NCBI GenBank assembly: GCA_964484485.1
Contig: CAZAGD010000085.1
Location: forward strand, 1 to 36,451
DNA length: 36,451 bases
Origin: CAZAGD01 sp964484485
Lineage (GTDB): Bacteria; Desulfobacterota; SM23-61
Reading direction: 5' to 3'
Shown: piece after piece, positions 23,560-30,375 of the stretch
Numbering within the stretch: the stretch's first letter is position 1
How the letters are laid out: each line of letters starts with the position of its first letter
Position numbers and translations under genes: made by a program
The notes under the pieces: generated by a model
Database searches by the model: none
The model's input: the letters and a program-made list of their open reading frames with translations, nothing else
What the model was told of the DNA's origin: nothing

Positions 23560-25169
23560 GGGCTTTTCTTCAGGCCTTATCGCTCTTTCTATTTACTCTT
23601 TTATTTATTTTTGCCGCCTATGGCTTACCAGAATGGCTGCCTGCAGATCTTTATCTCCGTTTAGATCCCCTGCTGACCTTAAGTGCCCTTTTAGCTAAAA
23701 AGGAATATATCGCCCGGGCTTTATGGAGCATAATTATTGTTGGCGCCACCATTTTCATTGGCCGTTTTTTTTGCGGGTATGTATGCCCCTTAGGGGTTAC
23801 TATCGACCTTGGCCATTTTTTCTTTTGGCGGAAGATTAAATTTTTTCATTTCGCCAAAGATAAAGTCTTGCGTCGCCTAAAATTCTACTTATTACTTATC
23901 ACCCTTAGTGCTGCTCTGGGAGGATTGACTATATCCGCCCTTTTTGATCCTATACCCATCCTGACGCGCTTTTACACCTTTACTCTGTACCCTTTGGTCA
24001 TAACTATTTTTAATTTAATTTTAGATATTTTGCGGCCTTTGAGTACCATCTTCGGCTGGTCGACTCTGCAGCACTCCCATTATGCCCAGCCAGTGTACTA
24101 TATGTCTTTAATTACTTTTTTAATCTTTGGCTTAATTATTTTTTTGAATCGGTATGCTTCCCGTTTTTGGTGTCGTTATCTCTGCCCGCTGGGTGCCTTG
24201 CTCAGCCTCATATCACCCCTAGGAGTTTTTAAGCGCCGCGTAAATCAAAATTGTACTTCGTGTTTAAAATGCCAGAAATCTTGCCCCATGGGAGCCGTGG
24301 CCGTTGATCCCCGCCAAACTCACTTTAGCGAATGCATCCAATGCCGCACCTGCGCTCAAGTTTGTCCGGAAAAAGCCATATCTTTTTTGCCGAAACTTTC
24401 TTCTTCTATTGCGGGTGAGCATTCTTCACCTGACTTTTCCCGCAGGGAATTTTTATACGGAATTCCTTTTGGTTTAGTTCTCGCCTTCTTAACCGACCGC
24501 ACACCCTATACACCCTTGCAAGGCAAAAGTTGGCTAATTCGTCCCCCGGGCGCAATTCCCGAAGACGAATTTTTAAAAACATGTATTCGGTGCGGCGAAT
24601 GCATGAAGTCTTGCGTCACCAACACTCTTCAACCTTCTCTCTGGGAGTCTGGCTTAGCTGGACTTTGGACTCCCAAGTTAGATCTGCGTTTTGCGGCCTG
24701 TGAACAAAACTGCAATATTTGTGGTCAAGTTTGTCCCACGCAAGCGATTCGCGCTTTAAGCTTAGAAGAAAAAAATCATGCGAAAATAGGCACGGCCGTT
24801 TTACGCCGAGAAATGTGTTTGGTTTGGGCCGAAAATAAGATCTGCTTAATCTGTGATGAGATCTGCCCATATAATGCCATCGTCTTCCGGACAATTGAAG
24901 GCTTTCGGCGCCCAGTGGTGATTCCTTCAAAATGTAACGGCTGCGGATGGTGCGAACAGAAATGCCCTATTCAAGGAGAATCGGCGATTGTGGTCGTGCC
25001 CATGGGGGAAATCCGCCTCAAAGAGGGGTCTTATATCAAAGAAGCTAAAAGGCGGCAACTTGAGTTTAAGCCCGATCCCGGGGATGATAAATATATTTTG
25101 GAGCAATCTGGCTTAGAAGCTGGAAAGGAATCTTCTCCTGCAGCAACGAAGCCTAAAGGGTTTTTGTAA
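23556..25169 (+). CDS. NapH/NapG-like membrane polyferredoxin
   Basis: This 537-residue protein combines two nitrate-reductase-type ferredoxin modules. The N-terminal half has about five membrane helices with two CxxxCP motifs (FFCGYVCPLG near 74 and CRYLCPLGALL near 206), like NapH/NosR. Two ferredoxin sites follow (CTSCLKCQKSCP near 232, CIQCRTCAQVCP near 259). An internal SRREFLYGIPFGL segment near 294 looks like the Tat start of a NapG-type protein but would here be a further membrane helix. Four more Cys groups follow near 342, 381, 427 and 459. It could carry electrons between the quinone pool and the exported DUF362 partner; the donor and acceptor are unknown. No catalytic Nap subunits are nearby. 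It ends 3 bp from the convergent GAF-Fis gene. Confidence 0.87.
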   Translation: MRAFLQALSLFLFTLLFIFAAYGLPEWLPADLYLRLDPLLTLSALLAKKEYIARALWSIIIVGATIFIGRFFCGYVCPLGVTIDLGHFFFWRKIKFFHFAKDKVLRRLKFYLLLITLSAALGGLTISALFDPIPILTRFYTFTLYPLVITIFNLILDILRPLSTIFGWSTLQHSHYAQPVYYMSLITFLIFGLIIFLNRYASRFWCRYLCPLGALLSLISPLGVFKRRVNQNCTSCLKCQKSCPMGAVAVDPRQTHFSECIQCRTCAQVCPEKAISFLPKLSSSIAGEHSSPDFSRREFLYGIPFGLVLAFLTDRTPYTPLQGKSWLIRPPGAIPEDEFLKTCIRCGECMKSCVTNTLQPSLWESGLAGLWTPKLDLRFAACEQNCNICGQVCPTQAIRALSLEEKNHAKIGTAVLRREMCLVWAENKICLICDEICPYNAIVFRTIEGFRRPVVIPSKCNGCGWCEQKCPIQGESAIVVVPMGEIRLKEGSYIKEAKRRQLEFKPDPGDDKYILEQSGLEAGKESSPAATKPKGFL

Positions 25170-25172
25170 ACA

Positions 25173-26036
25173 TCACTTCTCCTGAGGACTAATCCCTAGT
25201 TCCTTCATTTTGCGGCGTAAAGTATTGCGATTAATTCCCAAAAATCGAGCTGTTTGCAACTGCACGTATTTGGTTTTTTCCAAAGCTGAAGAAAGCAAAG
25301 TTCTCTCTACCACTTTTATTACATCCTCATAAAGGTGCCCGTTAGATCGGGGGTCGACTTTCATCTCTGCTATCATCCGAGAAATTCTTTCTTCTAAAAT
25401 TTCGGTCAAGGGGATTTTCCGGGTAGCATTTGCTAAATTCTTTCCCAGAGCTTCTAATTCTTTGCGAAAAGTCCAATTCTCTTCGAGGAGAGCGCGCATC
25501 TCCGCCGCCATGACTTTTCTGATCTTCAAACCTTCCGTGATGAGCTGGCAAATTTCTTCCATTAAAAGAAAGTCTTCCGTAATTTTGACTGGTTCTTCAA
25601 ACAAATGATCAACACCCATAATGGCCGAAATAGTTCCTTGAATCTTTATGGGGGCGCACAAAAAGGAGATATGCACCCGCTGGGGCAGGTTTTTTGCCCG
25701 TCCATCATAAAACCAAAAATCTTCTCCTTTATTCAAGATGGCCGCCATCTGCCCTTTTTCCATCAAAGTTTCAATAATGTTCTGACCGAAATAATCTTTT
25801 CTTCTGCGCAATTCTTCACCCGAAAGGCCATGAGCGGCGAGCATTTCCCATTTATTATTTTCTTTATTCCACCAAATAATACCTCCGCGCTTTATACCCA
25901 TTTGTTTGGCCATAGCTTTTAAAATCTGCGGGTAAGCCTCTTCAATATTGAGCGCAGAGTTGAGAATACGGGCAACCTCATACAAAATCTTAAAGCGCAA
26001 AAATTGCTGGTCTTCCTTTTCTTTGATAGCACTCAT
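25173..26036 (-). CDS. GAF-Fis regulator lacking the sigma-54 AAA+ domain
   Basis: This 287-residue protein has a NifA-like N-terminal GAF domain (about 12-165; LYEVARILNSALNIEEA, KRGGIIWWNKENNKWEML, VHISFLCAPIKIQG). A helical linker of about 60 residues follows. The C-terminus is NtrC/NifA-type (YEDVIKVVERTLLSSALEKT and LGINRNTLRRKMKELGI). The central ATPase with GAFTGA, present in true activators, is absent, and the frame is intact. It therefore cannot open sigma-54 promoters itself. It could repress, compete, or bend DNA according to a GAF-sensed signal. The recognition helix is nearly the same as in the small regulator at 7619-7954 and the NtrC-type protein at 15449-16888. ATG 26036 follows AAGGAATAAAATTT, close to a TTGACA promoter. 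Confidence 0.85.
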   Translation of the reverse strand: MSAIKEKEDQQFLRFKILYEVARILNSALNIEEAYPQILKAMAKQMGIKRGGIIWWNKENNKWEMLAAHGLSGEELRRRKDYFGQNIIETLMEKGQMAAILNKGEDFWFYDGRAKNLPQRVHISFLCAPIKIQGTISAIMGVDHLFEEPVKITEDFLLMEEICQLITEGLKIRKVMAAEMRALLEENWTFRKELEALGKNLANATRKIPLTEILEERISRMIAEMKVDPRSNGHLYEDVIKVVERTLLSSALEKTKYVQLQTARFLGINRNTLRRKMKELGISPQEK

Positions 26037-26057
26037 AAATTTTATTCCTTCAATGAC

Positions 26058-26086
26058 AAACTACTAAAAACCCCATATTGTGTCAA
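26058..26086 (-). promoter_or_regulatory. Sigma-70 promoter of the GAF-Fis gene
   Basis: The minus strand has TTGACA (26081-26086), 17 bases, then TAGTTT (26058-26063). The -35 box is perfect and the -10 box is weak. Transcription would start near 26051, leaving a 15-base leader that holds AAGGAA. Repeat copy C lies directly upstream of the -35. Confidence 0.55.
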
Positions 26087-26097
26087 GAACCTTTTTC

Positions 26098-26156
26098 GCT
26101 GACCGTCGATCATTTTTTAAATTCCAGCTTAATTCAGGCGGGCGGGAGAGAGGCTC
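26098..26156 (-). repeat. Promoter-upstream repeat, copy C
   Basis: This is the near-exact reverse complement of 21660-21717 and shares the GACGGTCAGC core with copy A. On the minus strand GACGGTCAGC lies 11 bases before TTGACA, against 10 bases in copy A. It continues into a GGCGGGAGAG/CTCTCCCGCC hairpin (26139-26167). Confidence 0.8.
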
Positions 26157-26234
26157 CCCTCTCCCGCCTATTTACTGCGGGCAAGAAATATTATTAATGG
26201 CAGCATAAAATAAACGACATCTTAATGCGTGGTT

Positions 26235-26312
26235 CGGCAAGCCCCAAGGGCTGGCCCTACGAGAAATTAAAGAAAACCTCAAATGTAGGGCAAGGGCTTG
26301 TCCCTTGCCGCA
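26235..26312. repeat. REP-like inverted pair
   Basis: Two similar arms face each other: CGGCAAGCCCC...GGCCCTAC on the left and GTAGGGC...CTTGCCG on the right. The right arm is itself a perfect hairpin, GGCAAGGG-CTTGT-CCCTTGCC (26289-26309). This is the layout of a bacterial interspersed palindromic pair. Confidence 0.7.
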
Positions 26313-26511
26313 CGTCATTTTATTTCTTTATGTGTAATTATGAGAAAATTTCATTGGGGAAACTCGATAAAGCCAGACCACGGAATAAGATAAGAGTGAT
26401 AACTGTAAATATTTAATTGCTCCGATTAATAAAACTGCTCGACGGTCAGCTTTTTTCGCGATCTCTGAAAAAGTCCCTCGGGATGTAATGCCGTCATTCC
26501 GGCGGAAACAG

Positions 26512-26570
26512 CATCCAGTATTTTCAAATGGTTTCTGGACTTCTGCTTTCATCGGAGTAGCCGAAAAGTC
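26512..26570. repeat. Dispersed palindromic repeat, copy 2
   Basis: This matches the repeat at 14471-14530 (ATCCAGTATTTTCAA, TTTCTGGACT, CCGAAAAGTC). The central hairpin is eroded here (TTCTGCTTTCATCGGAG instead of TCCCGCTTTCGCGGGAG), so this is the older or more diverged copy. Confidence 0.75.
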
Positions 26571-26572
26571 CC

Positions 26573-26607
26573 TTCTGCAGAGATCTCAATAAGAGACCTC
26601 TGCAGAA
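26573..26607. repeat. 15-bp hairpin beyond clpX
   Basis: TTCTGCAGAGATCTC and GAGACCTCTGCAGAA pair at 14 of 15 positions around a 5-base loop. It follows the copy-2 repeat and lies about 145 bp beyond the clpX stop. There is no T-run on the minus strand, so termination of the clp operon here is only possible. Confidence 0.6.
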
Positions 26608-26654
26608 ATCTTCTTAAATAAATTTGAGGGGCCAATTCTTTATGAGGCGCTTAA

Positions 26655-26675
26655 GGTAAGGGACAAGCCCTTACC
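26655..26675. repeat. REP-like hairpin, inverted copy
   Basis: GGTAAGGG-ACAAG-CCCTTACC is a perfect 8-bp hairpin. Its reverse complement has the same loop, CTTGT, as the hairpin at 26289-26309, so the two are opposite-facing copies of one family. A related hairpin GTAAGCC-CTCAC-GGCTTAC lies at 26707-26725. Confidence 0.7.
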
Positions 26676-26752
26676 CTACATTGAATTAGGAGATATTTAT
26701 CTTGGGGTAAGCCCTCACGGCTTACTGGATATTAATGAAGGATTCGGGGAGA

Positions 26753-28009
26753 CTAAGCGGACTCCGCTTTTTTTTCGTAAAGCACAATGGGCTTTTCTTT
26801 TTTAAGTATGGTATCTTCATTGATGATGCATTCGCGGATATTACTTTGGGAAGGAATCTCGTACATTATATCCAACATTATAGATTCCAAAATAGCCCGC
26901 AGGCCGCGTGCTCCAGCTTTCCGCTTCAGAGCTTCCCGAGCAATGGCCACCAGCGCTCCCTCAGTAAAGCGCAACTTAACTTTTTCAAACTCGAACAACT
27001 TCTGGTATTGTTTAATCAACGCATTCTTAGGCTCCCTTAAAATGGCCACCAAAGCCGCTTCATCAAGATCATCTAAAGTAGCTATTACTGGTAAGCGGCC
27101 AATAAATTCGGGAATGAATCCGAATTTTAATAAATCTTCAGGCTGAACTTCGCCCAAAATTTCTCCCAACCGTCTCTCCGCTCGGCTCTTGATATCCGCG
27201 CCAAAACCCACGCTTTTTGATCCGATGCGCTGTTCAATTAGGCGATCCAAACCAACAAATGCTCCCCCGCAGATGAACAGGATGTTCTGCGTATTGACTT
27301 TAATAAATTCTTGTTGGGGATGTTTTCTTCCTCCCTTGGGAGGAATATTGGCAATAGTTCCTTCAATAATTTTCAAGAGGGCCTGCTGTACCCCCTCTCC
27401 AGAAACATCGCGGGTAATGGAAGGATTCTCAGATTTACGCGAAATCTTATCAATCTCATCGATATAGACAATGCCTCTTTGGGTTTTACTGACATCAAAA
27501 TCTGCTGCCTGCAGCAGATTGAGTATTATATTTTCTACATCCTCTCCTACATAACCTGCTTCGGTCAAACTAGTGGCATCGGCAATAGTGAAAGGCACAT
27601 TGAGAATGCGGGCCAAAGTCTGCGCTAAAAGCGTCTTTCCAGAACCGGTGGGCCCAATGAGCAAGATATTCGATTTTTGCAGCTCTACTCCATCTGCATC
27701 CTGGCGGGACTCTATCCTTTTATAATGATTGTGGACAGCAACAGCCAGAATTTTTTTGGCTCTTTCTTGACCGATTACATACTGATCGAGGATAGCTTTT
27801 ATCTCGGCGGGTTTGGGAACAGTCGACTTGCGTAAGGCAGCTTCTTCTTTTTCAATTTCTTCGGCTATGATTTCATTGCACAGGGCCACGCATTCATCGC
27901 AGATATATACGGCTGGGCCAGCAATAAGTTTCCTCACTTCCTCTTGGCTTTTACCGCAAAAGGAGCAATAAAGAGAACCAAAACGTTCTGCTCCCCTTCG
28001 ATCAGGCAC
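26753..28009 (-). CDS. clpX: ATP-dependent Clp protease ATP-binding subunit ClpX
   Basis: This 418-residue AAA+ unfoldase feeds proteins to ClpP. The N-terminal zinc-binding domain has Cys15, Cys18, Cys37 and Cys40. Walker A is GPTGSGKTLLAQTLAR, Walker B is GIVYIDEIDKI, and the RAERRLGEI and KRKAGARGLRAILE blocks are typical. The start is GTG 28009, 15 bp after clpP, with AAAGGAAAATA before it. It is the last gene of the tig-clpP-clpX operon; no lon gene follows, and instead a repeat-filled gap begins. Length and motifs are normal. Confidence 0.97.
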   Translation of the reverse strand: MPDRRGAERFGSLYCSFCGKSQEEVRKLIAGPAVYICDECVALCNEIIAEEIEKEEAALRKSTVPKPAEIKAILDQYVIGQERAKKILAVAVHNHYKRIESRQDADGVELQKSNILLIGPTGSGKTLLAQTLARILNVPFTIADATSLTEAGYVGEDVENIILNLLQAADFDVSKTQRGIVYIDEIDKISRKSENPSITRDVSGEGVQQALLKIIEGTIANIPPKGGRKHPQQEFIKVNTQNILFICGGAFVGLDRLIEQRIGSKSVGFGADIKSRAERRLGEILGEVQPEDLLKFGFIPEFIGRLPVIATLDDLDEAALVAILREPKNALIKQYQKLFEFEKVKLRFTEGALVAIAREALKRKAGARGLRAILESIMLDIMYEIPSQSNIRECIINEDTILKKEKPIVLYEKKAESA

Positions 28010-28024
28010 TATTTTCCTTTAGTC

Positions 28025-28633
28025 TCAATTATTTTTCAAGCTCAGCGGTGGTGTCTTTTTATAAATTACTTCATCAATCAGACCATATTCTTTGGCCTGC
28101 TGGCCATTCATGAAAAAGTCTCTTTCCGAGTCTTTCTCTATTTTTTCTAAGGGCTGCTTAGTATGGTAAGCCAAAATTTGATTAATTTCATCCTTCATGC
28201 GCAAAATTTCTTTGGAATGAATCGCAATATCCGTAGCTTGCCCTTGCACGCCCCCCATGAGCTGATGAATAAGAATCCGCGAATGGGGTAAAGCAAAACG
28301 TTTGCCCGGCTCGCCAGCGGCCAAGAGCACAGCGGCCATGCTCGCTGCCTGACCCATGCAAAGAGTAGAAATTTTAGGCTTAATGTACTGCATGGTGTCA
28401 TAAATGGCCAATCCGGCTGTTACCAGCCCTCCTGGCGAGTTAAGATAAATGTGAATGTCCTTATCCGGATCTTCCGCTTCTAAAAAAAGAAGTTGCGCAA
28501 TAACTAAATTGGCTACGTAATCATCTATCGGAGTGCCGATAAAGATAATCCGGTCTTTGAGAAGACGAGAATAAATATCATAGGCTCGTTCGCCTCGGGA
28601 AGTTTGCTCGACCACAATGGGAATCAAATTCAT
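28025..28633 (-). CDS. clpP: ATP-dependent Clp protease proteolytic subunit ClpP
   Basis: This 202-residue serine peptidase has the catalytic triad Ser98 (MGQAASMAAVLL), His123 (HSRILIHQLMGG) and Asp172 (SERDFFM). The oxyanion strand HIYLNSPGG is present. The N-terminus MNLIPIVVEQTSRGERAYDI is typical. Its ATG at 28633 overlaps the tig stop by 4 bp (ATGA), so tig and clpP are translationally coupled. Length and motifs are normal for the family. Confidence 0.97.
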   Translation of the reverse strand: MNLIPIVVEQTSRGERAYDIYSRLLKDRIIFIGTPIDDYVANLVIAQLLFLEAEDPDKDIHIYLNSPGGLVTAGLAIYDTMQYIKPKISTLCMGQAASMAAVLLAAGEPGKRFALPHSRILIHQLMGGVQGQATDIAIHSKEILRMKDEINQILAYHTKQPLEKIEKDSERDFFMNGQQAKEYGLIDEVIYKKTPPLSLKNN

Positions 28634-29964
28634 TCCTTATCCCCCTTATTGGCTTGTTCTGCTGGCTTAGAATCCGTATGCGGGCTAATTTTTATTTTAG
28701 CTTTTTCTATTAAAAAATCAAGAGTCTTCTCTTCTAAGACCTGCTGGCGCAGTTCATCCATTAAATTCCTCTGCTGGTAAAGGTTCTTGACAGCTTCTAC
28801 TCTGCGGTTCAGACGCTTGGCCAGCTTTTCCAAATGCGCATCCACCTCAGATTCGCTTACGGATATTTTTTCTTTTTCCGCAATCTTTTCCAAAATTAAA
28901 CTACCGCGGATTTCTCTTTCAGCCAAAGGCAGAAAGGTTTCGCGAAGCTTCTCCCCTTCTGGGCTAGCGCTTTCTATACGCCTTCCTTCTCTGGCTAACT
29001 GCAGCTCAGCTCGGGCTAAAAAGCTTTGCACCTGCCTTTCGATCATGCTCTTGGGCACGGAAAAAGAATGCTGAGCAACTAACTTATCTAAAATTTTCTC
29101 CTTCGTAATTTGCCGTATTTCTTCTTTTTTTCTTTCGGTAATTAAGTTATTTAAATGCTCTTTAAGATCTTTGATCGTTTGGTATTCTCCCAAATCTTTG
29201 GCGAATTCATCATCTACCTCGGGAAGGATTTTTTCCTTTATTTCTTTCACTTTTAGATGGACGGATATTTCCTTTCCGGCCAAGTCTTTTTTCAAGTAAT
29301 CTGCCGGCAAGGTAAGGTTAACATCTTTTTCCTCACCCATGTGCATGCCGATCAAGTTTTTATCTAAATCGCCCACTAAAGTCCCGGAGCCCGCTTCTAC
29401 GAGATGATTAACCACTCTCCAGCCTTCAATAGGTTGACCAGCCCAGGTCCCTTCAAAATCAACGAGCACCATATCTTTTTCTCTGACCGGACGAGATTCT
29501 TCTAAGGGTTTTAATTGCGCATGATTTTCTTGCAGCTTCTTCAATTCCGTTTCTATCTCTTCTTCGGTTACCACTACTTCGGGAACTTCTATTTCTAACC
29601 CCACATAATCTTGGACAGTAAACTCGGGCTTTACTTCGAAAGAGACCGCGTATGTAAAATCCTTTTCGGCCGTAAAGGCGTGATTTAAAACATTTGGCTC
29701 AGAAACCGGCGCCAGATTATATTCCTTCACCGCTTCGGCCAGGGAGTGGGAAATTAATTTATTAGCTACTTCTTCTTCTACCTGATTTTTATACAGCCTA
29801 CTTAATATGGACTGGGGAATTTTCCCCGGCCGGAATCCTTTTAACTTAATTTTTTGATTTAAAGAACGATAAGTGGCTTCCATTTCCCGCGTTACCACGT
29901 CCGCTGGAATTCTCACCGAAAGCTTCTTTTCCAGTGGATTTAAATTCTCAATTTCTACTTGCAT
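28630..29964 (-). CDS. tig: Trigger factor, ribosome-bound chaperone
   Basis: This 444-residue protein binds at the ribosome exit tunnel and helps nascent chains fold. The ribosome-binding loop GFRPGKIPQSIL sits near residue 43. The FKBP-like prolyl isomerase domain (about 155-240) includes DMVLVDFEGTWAGQPIEG, and the helical C-domain follows. I chose ATG 29964, with AGAGG at proper distance, over a GTG two codons earlier. It is the first gene of the tig-clpP-clpX operon and has a TTGACG/TAAATT promoter about 65 bp upstream. The lysine- and glutamate-rich C-terminal tail is ordinary. Confidence 0.95.
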   Translation of the reverse strand: MQVEIENLNPLEKKLSVRIPADVVTREMEATYRSLNQKIKLKGFRPGKIPQSILSRLYKNQVEEEVANKLISHSLAEAVKEYNLAPVSEPNVLNHAFTAEKDFTYAVSFEVKPEFTVQDYVGLEIEVPEVVVTEEEIETELKKLQENHAQLKPLEESRPVREKDMVLVDFEGTWAGQPIEGWRVVNHLVEAGSGTLVGDLDKNLIGMHMGEEKDVNLTLPADYLKKDLAGKEISVHLKVKEIKEKILPEVDDEFAKDLGEYQTIKDLKEHLNNLITERKKEEIRQITKEKILDKLVAQHSFSVPKSMIERQVQSFLARAELQLAREGRRIESASPEGEKLRETFLPLAEREIRGSLILEKIAEKEKISVSESEVDAHLEKLAKRLNRRVEAVKNLYQQRNLMDELRQQVLEEKTLDFLIEKAKIKISPHTDSKPAEQANKGDKE

Positions 29965-30025
29965 GCCCACCTCTTTGATGCTTACTGCCTATTGCTTTGC
30001 CGATTATAAATTCTTTTTAATTAAT

Positions 30026-30054
30026 AATTTATCAGAAATAAGGCTCTTCGTCAA
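30026..30054 (-). promoter_or_regulatory. Sigma-70 promoter of tig-clpP-clpX
   Basis: The minus strand has TTGACG (30049-30054), a 17-base spacer and TAAATT (30026-30031), giving a leader of about 55 bases before the tig start. Confidence 0.6.
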
Positions 30055-30329
30055 TTTTCCCATTTTTTTTCTAATGCTTTTTCTGTTGATCCAAGGTTTT
30101 TATTGGCTATTGGTTTTGCTAAAAAAGTCTGCGAAAAGGCCTTAAACACTAAGAGCCACCAAATGAGCTGCCAGAAAATATCTGCAAGCCACTAAAAAGA
30201 AACATTATAAATAACTTGATTTAAAAAAACTAATTAACTAATATAAACAAGAAATATTTATAAAAATCGTCCAAATTTTATAATTTAGCTTTTTGCTTAA
30301 TTAGCATCTTAAGCTCTTTTGAATAAAAA

Positions 30330-30346
30330 TTGGCATGCCTTTTGCC
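30330..30346 (+). promoter_or_regulatory. Sigma-54 promoter of the alcohol dehydrogenase
   Basis: TTGGCATGCCTTTTGCC has GG and GC exactly 10 bases apart and matches the TTGGCAC-N5-TTGC consensus at all but one conserved position. Transcription would begin near 30357, and the ribosome site AAAGGAG and ATG 30376 follow at once. This is the best sigma-54 promoter seen in the window. Confidence 0.75.
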
Positions 30347-30375
30347 GAAGAATTTATAAAAGGAGAATTCCAAAA

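Larger units (their letters stand above)
26098..26450. mobile_element. Possible miniature element bounded by inverted GCTGACCGTC ends (second)
   Basis: The left end GCTGACCGTCGATCATTTTT and the reverse complement of the right end GCTGACCGTCGAGCAGTTTT agree at 18 of 20 positions, 353 bp apart. TTTTTC flanks the left end and TTTTTTC the right, a possible but weak target duplication. No gene lies inside; a REP-like pair occupies the middle. Confidence 0.4.
26037..26752. other. Repeat-rich gene-free stretch between the GAF-Fis and clpX genes
   Basis: These 716 bases contain a promoter, a pair of inverted element ends (26098-26107 and 26441-26450), three REP-like hairpins, the second copy of the 14.5-kb repeat and a 15-bp hairpin at 26573-26607. 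No open frame inside looks like a gene. The clustering suggests a preferred landing site for small repeats. Confidence 0.75.
29965..30375. other. AT-rich divergent region between tig and the alcohol dehydrogenase
   Basis: These 411 bases hold the tig promoter on the left and a sigma-54 promoter on the right. Between them is AT-rich sequence with no convincing gene. An inverted repeat GCTTAA...TTAAGC (30295-30314) lies about 45-60 bases upstream of the sigma-54 start. Any activator-binding sites for that promoter would be expected within this stretch, but none stands out. Confidence 0.6.

Noticed and set aside
26225..26416. A 63-codon plus-strand frame in the repeat region
   Set aside because: It runs through REP-like hairpins and inverted element DNA; the translated sequence reflects the repeats.
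30319..30375. Extended N-terminus of the alcohol dehydrogenase from TTG 30319
   Set aside because: The extension would lie upstream of the predicted sigma-54 transcription start, and a better ribosome site precedes ATG 30376.
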